Of a DNA stretch of 64,000 nucleotides, positions 36,121 through 46,266 are shown in pieces. Position 1 is the stretch's first letter. Each line of letters opens with the position of its first letter. Origin of the DNA: Lunularia cruciata (Eukaryota > Streptophyta > Marchantiopsida > Lunulariales > Lunulariaceae); the NCBI GenBank assembly GCA_948567375.1, contig OX419758.1:68663965-68727964 (forward strand), written 5' to 3'. Below the pieces are notes generated by a model. The model ran no database searches. It worked only from the letters and a program-made list of their open reading frames with translations, and had not been told where the DNA came from. A program made the position numbers and the translations under genes.

Positions 36121-37260
36121 TTGGATCTGATTAGTAAGATAGGAATAGGCAGATATGAAGAGGTGCATTGTCATTTTGGATCTGTAGGTTTGTAGAGTTG
36201 TTAGAAAGAGGTACATTAGGAAGATAACTATCGTTTGCTTTACTATTTAAGAGTGGCATTCGCAGTCTTATGTTGTTCAATGCTCATTATTTCTAAGAAT
36301 AGATAAAGCAAAGCGTTGTGAAGCAGTGCTTGTTGCTTGAGCTTGATTTCGAGTATCAACTTTGTATTTATGTTTGTGAGTGTTGGGAGAATATTGAAGT
36401 GCAAGTCAGTGTGCTTGTTAGATGTTGGATTTTGCAGCCTTGATCTTTACTCTATGTGTGTGATCTTGAGTGAAGTGCAATCGAAGCAATGCCTTGACAG
36501 ATCTGGGAAGAATTTTAGTGTTGGTAGTATTCTGCGTTTGTGAGTGCAGTGCAAAGTTGATGTGAAGCAATTTTGATCGAGGAAGTTGTGTCTTCAGTGG
36601 AGGGGTAGAACACAATTTTGAGGTGAAGTAGTTTTATAGTGAAGTGCCATTTTTGGGAGAACCTGAATCATCACAATCAAGATTGTTTGGAAAGAATTGA
36701 AGGTGTTGTGATTAAGGAGTGTGAATTTTTGACAAGACTGCAAATCAGTGCTTGTTACTCTCTTTTGGGTGTGGTTTCTACTTAAGAGATCAAAGAAGAA
36801 CTCAAGAAGAACTATATTGTTATTGTTTGACTTTGTATTTGGACATTTCTGACTCGTATCTCTATGAGAACAAACTTTACTTACCCAATTACCGCGAAAG
36901 TGATATTTGCCGGGTTGTCACACTCCAATCTCTTCTCCAGCCTCTCTTCCCAGAACTAATCTCCAATCCAACTTTGTCCATCGAGCCGGATTTCCTCTCT
37001 TCCCTTCTTCTTTGGGACCCTCTAGACATTTACTCTCCACTGTTTCAATCATGAAACCTGGAAAACTTAGGTTCCAATTCCACATAAGAAATGTGATTCA
37101 ATGTCCACTCAAGAATTTGATCCTAGCTTACCACATCTAATCAATGAATTGCATGATTCTTCACTGCAAATTTAGCATTCTTCTTTCCATCCCCATTGCA
37201 CTTCTAACTCCCATTGGATTCACAACAACTTCACTCACTACCACTCCTCTTCCTTGATCT

Positions 37261-37951
37261 ATAACACCCATTTGTGCATGTGTGTGGTATTGTGATATTT
37301 AGCTTGGTATTACAAGTACTTAAGAGATCTTATTTATATCAAGATAAAGGATGGTTCTACATTAGTCATGGTTAGCTACAATTAGTCATAGCTAAGATAA
37401 AGGGGACCTTACTTTAGAGGAAGTAGAAAAGATGAGCACCACTATTTTGGATTTTAGTGTGTTGACTTGGTATTATTCGTAGGTGTTTGGCTTTGAGGAA
37501 AGAGTTGAGAACTCTTGGGCCCGCAAGCCTTTTTGTTTTGGATTCTTCTTTCGTCCAAGGATAGCCCGTGTGAAGGAATCCTTGACTTAGTGGTTGGGTC
37601 AAGATAAGACCACATGCTTAGGGGAATATGCCCATGTGAATGAATATTCCTGTCTACTTTTTGACTTTACTTGACTTTAAGTCTAGTAACTTGAGTTACT
37701 ACGGTAATTAGTAACTTTGGTCCATAACTATTTCACAAGTATATAAACAAGGGGTGAGGAGGTACTAATCATCCTTTCATTTGCAACTATCTCTCTCTCA
37801 TTGAGTTCTCTAGTGAGCAATGTCTTGAGTCTTGGAGTGCTAGCCTTGGAGGAGTATGATGGAGTTAGGGTTCCTTGCCTTCTTAGTCCATGGTGCGTTA
37901 CCATAATAGCCACCAGAGGTTCATCCTGAGTGAGAGACAGGCCGGCTCACA
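37261..37951 (+). mobile_element. Element H: solo LTR of the D family in F
   Basis: A 691-bp LTR in plus orientation, matching the reconstructed length of the D 5' LTR. It ends GGCTCACA; its first bases differ slightly from the D start TGTAACACCC. GATCT flanks it at 37256-37260 and 37952-37956. F sequence continues on both sides and no internal region is present. Confidence 0.88.
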
Positions 37952-38426
37952 GATCTTCCTCAAGACAACTTTGCAAGGGCACCAAAAATTCACTTGTCAT
38001 TCCTCTCCTTGATTCAAATCCTGACTTTACAGTCCAATGTTTTGTAGTCATTCTTCAAATGCTTGTCTATCAAGAAATCACACCTTTTGCATGCACTTCT
38101 CCTATCATTGACAATTCTTCCCACTTGTGCCTTAGCCGTTTTATGTGTGGTACAATCTTGAATTTCCAATCCTTAAGGAAAGTTATTATGTTGTCTTTGC
38201 ATCATGTTGATCATCCCAAGGCAAATTATCCTTACTTTGGGTTGAACCCTAATAGATCCAATCCAAGTCCTAATAATTACTGACCTGAGGTAACTTTCTT
38301 TGGGTTGATAAAAAATGTGAATCTTTTTCTTTCTTCCATCCTTCACGCTTAGTTCATCTTCAACTATACACTTCTTCTTTCAAAAATCCCTTAAATCAAC
38401 TCAAAACAAAAAATGTGGGTACCACA

Positions 38427-38918
38427 ACCTCAAAACAAAAACTCTCTTTGCTCTAGCTGTAAGCCCTATATGTCATCTAGCTGCATCCAAAGTGGACCAA
38501 GGGTGTGTCTCAAGTAGACTAATCTCATTAGTAGTTTTTGACTATGTACCAAGAATACCATTCCCATTTGGCTTGTTGCCCCTAGCATGTGCCTAACGTG
38601 TCTTGATAGGTGTAAAGCTCACAAGTGTCCAACTGGTAATGCTTGTCAAGCGCATCCTACACTACTCAACCAATCCAAAGCTCACAATCTAGGTCAAGCA
38701 ATTTAGATCCATGGCTTGACCTAACACTTGAAACTTGGATGCCTTTGACACTAGTATAATTGTAGTGATACCAATACAAAAACCTTTTTTCCATGCTCTC
38801 TCATTGGCATTGGGTTCCACCAAGTACCATAACTACAAGTCCCAAACAAGTCTAAGATCTCCTTCCCAATATGCATGGGAGATTTGGAAACTTATGAGTG
38901 TGGGTAAAGGAAATTTGG
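38427..38918 (-). pseudogene. Degraded gypsy fragment flanking F
   Basis: The first ~190 bp (38427-38620) resemble 49740-49920 in the same orientation, at very roughly three-quarters identity by eye. They therefore look like a second copy of the region upstream of RT in relic I. The remainder to 38918 shows nothing I recognise. F inserted at its left edge, and its other half is outside the window. Confidence 0.45.
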
Positions 38919-39169
38919 CCACCTATAATACTCCAAGGATATGAGACCTAAGAAGAAACACACCATGAAAAACACACGGTTTCACACTCAAACCTCCGAT
39001 GCTCCAAAGGAGAACCTTCTCTTTATTACATAGACAAAGAGGATCTCCTCCAAGGATGCTCCAGCATATGATTAAGCACATAGATAGGTGACATGTCAGC
39101 AAGCTCCACCCTCAGATTACTTACTTGGATGGGTGACATGTCCTAGTCCTACCTGGTTGGTCAAACAAG

Positions 39170-39911
39170 TGTAATACTCCAAGGATAGGAGACCTGAAGA
39201 GAAACACACCCTGAGAACACACCCTTTCACACTCAAACTCCAACGCCCCAAAGAAGCACCTTCTCTTTATTATATAGGCAAAAGCGGATCTCCTCCATTG
39301 AAGCTCCACCATAGGATTAGGTGCATAGATAGGTGACATGTCAGCAAGCTCCACCCTTGGATTACTTACATGGATGGGTGACATGTCGGTCCTGGTCCTA
39401 TCTGGTTGGTAAAACAAGCTTTAACCAGAGGAATCTTTTAGGGAATCTTCTTGTAGGAATCTCAAAATCACATGGGTGAGGTACCGTTGGAAAGCTCTCA
39501 ACAAGACAAAGCAAGAAGGGGAGGCCATATCTTTCTCCATTGGGAGAGGGGAATCTGCACATTTTTGAGGCCTAATTCATCCGTTTAGGCCTCCAAAATT
39601 GCATTCAAAGATTTCAGGCATATTTTGGTTCCAACTCTATTTGTAGAAGTCCCCTTTTGGTGGTACCTCTTTCTGATCTATTCAGTCCATCCTGTGTAAC
39701 ATCCTTCCAGATGTTACCAACCCAATTCTCACCTTCAAAACATATGTCTAGCTATTGGTTCTAAGGTTTTCAAATCTATTTTGGTTTAGTAGAAGTACCC
39801 TTTTGGTGATACTTCTATCTGATCTATTTTGACCATCATGTATAACATCATTCCAGATGTTACCAAAAAGAATTTCACATCTAGATCATATGGCTAGCTC
39901 TTGGTATTACA
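39170..39911 (-). repeat. 3' LTR of J
   Basis: Its ends form a short inverted repeat (TGTAATAC...GTATTACA). It contains an imperfect internal duplication, with the segment starting AGAAGT...CCCTTTTGGTG at 39645 and again at 39791, a 146-bp step. The adjoining polypurine tract (minus strand AAAAGGAGGGAGGTT) is at 39912-39926. Confidence 0.92.
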
Positions 39912-39924
39912 AACCTCCCTCCTT

Positions 39925-41468
39925 TTACGACGCAACATCCTCGTTGTCCAACTGTTGCTCAAATGCTTGCACCAACACCGGTGCATGTGTCAAATTGGCA
40001 GCATGTTCCCAGGTTGCTTCATAGAGGGGGTAACCTTTCCATTGGACAAGATAATCCACCCATGGATGACGAGTACCACGCATGCATTTTTGGAGAATAT
40101 GTTCCACTTCATATTCCTTGTTGCCATCAATGAGTGTCGGACAAGGTCGAAAGTCTCGTGTGGAATGACCCAAGCCTGGTTGGGGAGCATATCTACATAG
40201 TAGGGAAGCATGGAACACTGGATGGAACTTCATGTGTGGTGGTAGCTCAAGGTGATTGGCCACAGCGCCGACTCGACAAAGAATTGAGAAAGGCCCAATA
40301 AAATGAGGTATGAGCTTACGAGGTCCTACTCATGTGAAATTGGTTGTCAATAGCCACACCTGATCCCCAACATTGAACTCCATGTGCCTACGGTGTGCAT
40401 CAGCATACTACTTTTGACGATTTTGTGAAATCTATAATTTGTGCTTAGCGCTCTCCACCCCTTGTTGGATTCTAGAAACAAATGTGTTGATTGCATTGAC
40501 CTTGGTAGCCATCGGATGGATCTTCATCAAGCTAGAAGGTGTGAAGGGATGCCTACCATACATGAGGAAGAATGGAGTGACCTGGGTGGATGCATTCACT
40601 GAATTGTTGTATGTGAATTCTACCAACGAGAGTAGGGTGTCCCACCTCTCTTGCTCTTCTAAGGTGAAGTCGCGTAACATATCTTCAATAGTGCAATTAG
40701 CCCGCTTGGTTTGTCCATCTGTTTGTGGGTGGTAAGTTGTGGACATGGCCAAGTTGGTTTTGAAGGAACCAAAGGGGGTGCGCCAAAACAAAATGGTGAA
40801 TTGAGTACCCCTATCGGTGATGAGTACTCAAGACAAGCCATGGTGAGAGAAGATTGCATCTAAGTATGATTGAGCTACTTGTGGAGCGGTCACCTCCTTG
40901 GTGGTAGGACGTACATGAATCATTTTGTTAAGCCAGTCCACAAAGACCACGATGGAGTCAAATCTTGATGTGGTCTTGGGTAATTCACAGGCGAGATCCA
41001 TACGCACATGTTCCCAACGTTGTGTAGGAGTGGAGAGAGGTTGCAAGAGCCCTACAGGAGCTTGATTAGAAGCTTCATTCTGTTGACAAAGTAAGCAATT
41101 GCGCACGTAGTCCATCACATTGTTGCTCATCTTGGGCCAATAGTAATGGCATTGGACTGCATCCAAGGTCTTGTCCACCCAACATGACCTGCAAGGGCCA
41201 AATCATGACATTCCGCTAGAATGGTGGTGCACAATTTTGGGACATTTGGAATCCATAATCTGCCATCACGAAAGGTGAGTCCTTGGGTGCTGGTGACACC
41301 TTTGGATGATTGCCCTTCTACAATTTGTGGATCAGTTTTTGTAGCCACTAGAATCTCTAGCCAGAATTTAGGGTTAATCTGAACCTCTACCACCAAGTTG
41401 TTTGCCATAGGCATGCACGTGAATGCAGTTGCAAGTTGCTTCTTACCTTCAACATAGGTGATTGTCAT
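39925..41468 (-). pseudogene. Element J: integrase with C-terminal chromodomain
   Basis: The integrase zinc domain and core are read at about 41210-40432 (HYYWPKMSNNVMDYVRNC, SIVVFVDWLNKMIHV, STTYHPQTDGQTKRANC). The C-terminal part at 39925-40263 has LPPHMKFHPVFHASLLC followed by a chromodomain (EYEVEHILQKCMRG, WVDYLVQWKGYPLYEATWEH). Chromodomains in this clade are known to steer integration to marked chromatin. The coding stops next to the polypurine tract. It is broken. Confidence 0.88.
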
Positions 41469-41522
41469 GTTGAAGCATTGTCACCACTCTACCTATCGAA
41501 TCTAGCGACGAGATAGATCCTT

Positions 41523-42640
41523 CTATGTCTTGAGGTAGACTAGAGGTTTGTGGTCTATCTCTACCACAAATGCCTTCTTGCCTAGATAGTGCTTCCAATG
41601 CTTGGTTGCCAAGACGATGGCCAACTCTTCTTGTTCTATGGTGTGGTAGTTGCGCTCTACCGGTAACAACTTTTGGGAGAAATATGCAATGGGATGCAAT
41701 CTGTCATGCCATTCTTGTTGTAGGACTGCTTCGATTGCTACGCTTGATGCATCTATAGTCAACTTGATTGGACGTTTTGGGTCATACCACTTCAAGATTG
41801 GTGCATGTAGCAAGGCGGCTTTCAATTCTTGAAAGGCCAACTCTTGTGCGGTTCACCATGTCCACTTCTTCCCCTTGCCAAGTAGTGTTGTTAAAGGCTA
41901 TGCAACCTTGGAGAAGTCCTTGACAAATTGAGGATAAAATCTCATCAAACCCAAGAAGCTCTTGAGTTGAGTCTGATCTTCTGGGGCACTCCACTTTTGA
42001 ATGACCTCTATTTTACCTGTCAATATTTGAATACCCTCTGCACTTACTCTATGCCCCAAGTTGTCTACTTCAGACTTGCCAAACTCACACTTTGAGATTT
42101 TGGCATACAATCGATTCTATCTTAGAATCTGGAGGACTTCTCGTAGATGTTGTTTGTGTTCCGTCATCGTGCTACTATATACTAAGATGTCATACAAGAA
42201 AATATATGGACAAAATCTGTCATTCATTAGACTCATGAAAGTGCAGGTACGTTGGTGAGACTAAAAGGCATCACGAGATACTCAAAGTAGCCATACTTGG
42301 TTCAAAAGGTAGTCTTGTACACATCCTCCTCTACAATTCAGATTTGATTGTAACCACTCTGCAAATCTAGTTTGGTGAAGTGTCTTGCTCCATTAAGTTG
42401 ATCAAATAGATCATCCATGCGAGGTAAGGGGTATTTGTTCTTCATTGTTTGTTGATTGAGACCTTGATAGTCAATGCACATGCGCATTGTACCATCTTTC
42501 TTCTTCACAAACAAGACCGGAGCCCCATATGGTGATACACTGGGTTGGATGAACCCTTTCTACAGCATATCCTCAATTTGATTTTTTCACTCCTCCAACT
42601 CATGAGGTGATAGGCAATATGGGGCCTTACAGGGCGGTGT
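41523..42640 (-). pseudogene. Element J: reverse transcriptase and RNase H
   Basis: RNase H is clear at 41523-41840 (PIKLTIDASSVAIEAVLQQ, YHTIEQEELAIVLATKHW). Upstream, at 41850-42640, are RT pieces including YAKISKCEFGKSEVDNLGH and FLGLMRFYPQFVKDFSKVA. These are typical of chromoviruses. It is broken. Confidence 0.82.
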
Positions 42641-42780
42641 CTTCCGTGGGAGTGTCTCAATTTTATGATCTACTCTCCTTTTTGGTTGTAATCCTAAGGG
42701 TAGATCATCAAGAAGACATCTTGAAACTCATTTACAACATGCTTCAATTTCTCAAGAATTTGTCCCTCGAGTTGTGCACT

Positions 42781-43340
42781 CTAGACTTCTCTTATTAGAC
42801 ACATGAAACACCTATCAATCTTACAGATAGTTATTGTCCCTATGACATATAGAGGCAATTCTTGCCTATGTGATTTTTCTTTAACCCCAATGATCGACCA
42901 TTGGTGGGTTCTCACTACTTTCTTCCTCCAATCTACCATAGAGTTGTAATGCTCCATCCATGGTATACCTAAGATTGCATCATAACGAGCTAATTGTATC
43001 ACTTGCCACTCAATTGCTCCTTGATATTTTCCTATAGAGAGATTGTTACCCGTCTAGGCAATGATTCAATCATCTCTGTTTGTCCATTTGGTAGCTCTAC
43101 TTCTTCACTCTCATCTCTCTCTAGATCCATTCCCAATCTTATTGCAATAGAGCAAGACAAGAAATTCTTTGTGGCTCCCGGATCTATTAACACTCTCATT
43201 GGATTGCCTTCTAGGACCCCATTCACTACAATCAATTGTGAGGTTGCCTTTTGGTACCTTTGTGCGCTTGTCTTCTTCCTTCCCTCATTTGCTTGCTTCC
43301 TTATTGAGCCAATAAGGCCGCGAGGTACATTTACTGGCAA
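42781..43340 (-). pseudogene. Element J: protease region
   Basis: The minus-strand coding has a retropepsin-type segment (MRVLIDPGATKNFLSCSIAIRL) followed by the conserved YDAILGIPWMEHYN of gypsy proteases. It matures the Gag-Pol polyprotein. It is broken. Confidence 0.8.
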
Positions 43341-43376
43341 TCTTTGTTTTCCGAAGTGATTTCTACCTCCTCCTCT

Positions 43377-44424
43377 TCAATGCATCTCTCCATGTTGTTC
43401 AAAGATTGCTTGTATGAAGGTCAAGGGCCTTTGGGAGGTTGAGCACAACAGTTGGTAGATATATGCCCAATATGACCACAATTCTAACAACGGCATTGTT
43501 TTCCTTGAGGTCCTTCTCCTCATGGGACTCCATCTCTCCGTTCTTCCACTCGTCCCCGTTCTCCTTGAAGCGGTCGTGCTCCTTGGTCTCAAAACCAAAG
43601 GTTGCCCAGTTCCATTGGTATGGGTCCACCCATGGGTGACATTTATGCCCAATAATGTTGAGGTGGAACTACTCCTTCACCTTCACCTAATGCTCCTGCT
43701 ATTCTTTGCGCACAAGCAATGGCTTCAAATACCGTGCGAGGATTTTGTACCATGACTTCTTGGCAAATCCGCTCCTTCAACCCTCGTTTGAAATTTTCGA
43801 GAGCCTTTGTTGGACTCATGTTGGTTATTGCAACTTGTAGATCCAAAAATGCCTCCACATACTCTTGTATGTTGTTTTTTTGTTTCAATCTCCATAGTTG
43901 GATCCGGGCCATCTGCACAGAATCCACCGATTGGAAATTCTTTAGCAATCCTTCTTGCATTATTGTCCATGTGACCTCCCTTCTCTCGGCCAACATGGTC
44001 ATTCCCAAGCATCGTACCATGTGAGGGCTTTATCAATCAAGTACCCACCTGCAGCATGCTCGGTGATCTCTATTGAGAACAACTTAATATATTGATTCAT
44101 TCTCGAGATCCAATTCTCCACTACTCCCATCGTATGCTGCCCCTTATAAGGCTTGATGTTTCAAGTCTTCTTCATCCGGAATAGTAATGTGGCTTCATCA
44201 TTGATAGGGTTTGTAGGCACGGGTGCCTCTCCAAGTACTTCAATCACAAGTATTGGATTTTGAGACGGCTCTTCTTCTTGCATTGCTTGATCATTCCTGA
44301 GGGTCTGCACTTGACTTTGTAATGCCTCCATGGTCATCTTAATCTCTTGAAATTTGTTCAACATCCCCTGCATTCCTTGCACCAACTCCTTCAATTGCGG
44401 ATCCATGGTTCTTGTAACACTCAA
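43377..44424 (-). pseudogene. Element J: gag
   Basis: It starts near 44424 (MSVTRTMDPQLKELVQGMQG) with a coil-forming N-terminus. A capsid segment follows (WTIMQEGLLKNFQSV, IQEYVEAFLDLQVAI, NFKRGLKERICQEV). A CCHC knuckle (CRNCGHIGHISTNC) lies near 43455-43495, just before protease. It is broken. Confidence 0.82.
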
Positions 44425-44969
44425 TTGCTATACCCTAAACTTCAATAGAGAGTTAATGTGATCACTCTAGAGGGCGCATGAACTATTGGAACTACCATTG
44501 GGACCTCAGAAGCTACCACTCATTGGTAATATTCCTCACCAAAATTCCTGACCACAAAATCCCTAAACATCACTTTTGGTCTCACTACATAATGAATTTC
44601 TACTTGAGTGTTAAAAGGGAAAGGATTTGGGACAATCAAATCCATCACAACAAAATATAAATTGTCAAATCCCACTCTCTATTGTAAATCACTACAGGCA
44701 AAATCACTGGGTTTGGCGAATTCATTATTGTATCCAAGAACTCTGCTCTGAAGTGAAAAACCAAATACACTCTCACTTGCTCACATTGAATGTACATAAT
44801 CTTGATGTTGAATGGATTCAAGAATGGAAAGCGAGGCACAAGATATTGTCCTCCCGGAGCATCCATTCTATCCTCCTAATCTACCAACTACACCAGAATG
44901 TCTCTCCTCAAAATTACTCAGTCTCAGTAGCCCATGTTCTTCCAAGAGGGGTGATCCGCTCTCTTGGAC

Positions 44970-44988
44970 AACACCCACTCTAATACCA
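44970..44988 (-). other. Primer-binding site of J (tRNA-iMet type)
   Basis: The minus strand reads TGGTATTAGAGTGGG, one base inside the 5' LTR. It is close to TGGTATCAGAGC, the initiator-Met tRNA site used by many plant elements. Confidence 0.82.
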
Positions 44989-44989
44989 T

Positions 44990-45741
44990 TGTAATACTCC
45001 GAGGATAGGAGACCTGAAGAGAAACACACCCTGAGAACACACCCTTTCACACTCAAACTCCGATGCCCCAAAGGAGCACCTTCTCTATATTATATAGACA
45101 AAAGCGGATCTCCTCCAATGAAGCTCCACCATAGGATTAGGTGCATAGATAGGTGACATGTCAGCAAGCTCCACCCTTGGATTACTTACTTGGATGGGTG
45201 ACATGTTGGTCTTGGTCCTATCTGGTTGGTCAAACAAGCTTTGACCAGAGGAATATTTTAGGGAATCTTCTTGTAGGAATCTCAAAATCACATGGGTGAG
45301 GTACAGTTGGAAAGCTCTTGACCAGACAAAGCAAGGGGGAGGGAAGGCCAACATTCCTTTCATGGATGGAATCTCCACATTTTTGAGGCCTAATTCATCC
45401 GTTTAGGCCTCCAAAATTGCATTCAAAGATTTCAGGTATATTTTGGTTCCAACTCTATTAGTAGAAGTCCCCTTTTGGTGATACCTCTTTCTGATCTATT
45501 CAGTCCATCCTTTGAAACATCCTTACAGATATTACCAACCCAATTCTCACCTTCAAATCATGTGTCTAGCTATTGGTTCTAAGGTTTTTCAAATCTATTT
45601 TGGTTTTTTGCCCTATTAGTAGAAGTACCCTTTTGGTGATACTTCTATCTAATCTATTTTGACCATCATGTATAACATCATTCCAGATGTTACCAAACCA
45701 AATTTCACATCTAGATCATATGGCTAGCTCTTAGTATTACA
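44990..45741 (-). repeat. 5' LTR of J
   Basis: 752 bp, with the same ends and the same internal duplication as the 3' LTR. Right flank ACAAG is the TSD. Its other side abuts the primer-binding site. Confidence 0.92.
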
Positions 45742-46266
45742 ACAAGCTTTGATCAGAGGGAATTTTTTAGGGAATCTTCTTATAGGAATCTCAAAATCAC
45801 GTGGATGAGGTACTATTGGAAAGCTCTTGATGAGACAAAGTTGGGGGAAGGGAAAGCTAACCTTTCCTGCATTGGGGAGATATTATATATTTTCAAGGTC
45901 TAATTTATCCATTTAGACCTCCAAAATTACCTTCAAAGATTTCAAGCATATTTTGGTTCCTACTCTATCCCAAAAAGGGACTAGAAGACCCTTTTGTTGA
46001 TACCTCTTTTTGATCTATTCAATTCATCATATGTAACATCTTTCTAGATGTTACCAAACCAATTCTCACCATATTTAAACCATATGTCTAGCTATTGGTT
46101 CTAAGGTTTTCAAGTCTATTTTGGTTTCTGCTCTATTAGTAGAAGTACCCTTTTGGTAATACTTCTATCTGATCTATTTTGACCATCATGTATAACATCA
46201 TTCTAGATGTTACCAAACCAAATTTCACATCTAGATCATGTGGTTAGGTCTTGGTATTACACAACC

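Larger units (their letters stand above)
33191..36922 (+). mobile_element. Element G: solo LTR in F
   Basis: A plus-strand LTR of 3732 bp, from TGTGGTACCCACA to GGGTTGTCACA. The TSD CTCCA is at 33186-33190 and 36923-36927, and F sequence resumes directly, so it is a solo LTR. It groups with A and C by its coding tract. Orientation is opposite to its host F. Confidence 0.94.
30348..38426 (-). mobile_element. Element F: old LTR of the coding-LTR family, hit by D, G and H
   Basis: A minus-strand LTR with segments 30348-33190, 36928-37255 and 37957-38426. Its start (TGTGGTACCCACA read from 38426) is present. Its last ~55 bp are cut off by D at 30348 and should lie outside the window. Coding-tract pieces at 31085-33187 include FLGKGDVAKETAKV, MAIFKPERTTYVMNNQ, and coil pieces RLHELKLLVQETRRK. 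It is the oldest layer of the nest and strongly diverged. Whether F was a solo LTR or part of a longer element cannot be told here. It is broken in many places. Confidence 0.82.
39170..45741 (-). mobile_element. Element J: full-length chromovirus (Ty3/gypsy)
   Basis: A minus-strand element of 6572 bp: 5' LTR 44990-45741 (752 bp), internal region 39912-44989, 3' LTR 39170-39911 (742 bp). The TSD ACAAG is at 39165-39169 and 45742-45746. It has an initiator-Met-type primer-binding site, and the order gag-protease-RT-RNase H-integrase-chromodomain. I counted about 13 differences in the first 270 bp of the LTRs, near 5 percent, so it is older than A. Structurally complete but its coding is broken in several places. 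Confidence 0.95.
38924..46261 (-). mobile_element. Element K: solo LTR of the J family, with J inside
   Basis: The parts are 38924-39169 and 45747-46261, about 761 bp, close to the 742-752 bp LTRs of J. The ends read TATAATACTCC and GGTATTACA on the plus strand. The flanks are CCACC (38919-38923) and CAACC (46262-46266), a TSD with one mismatch. It is more diverged than either J LTR and has the same orientation as J. Confidence 0.8.
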
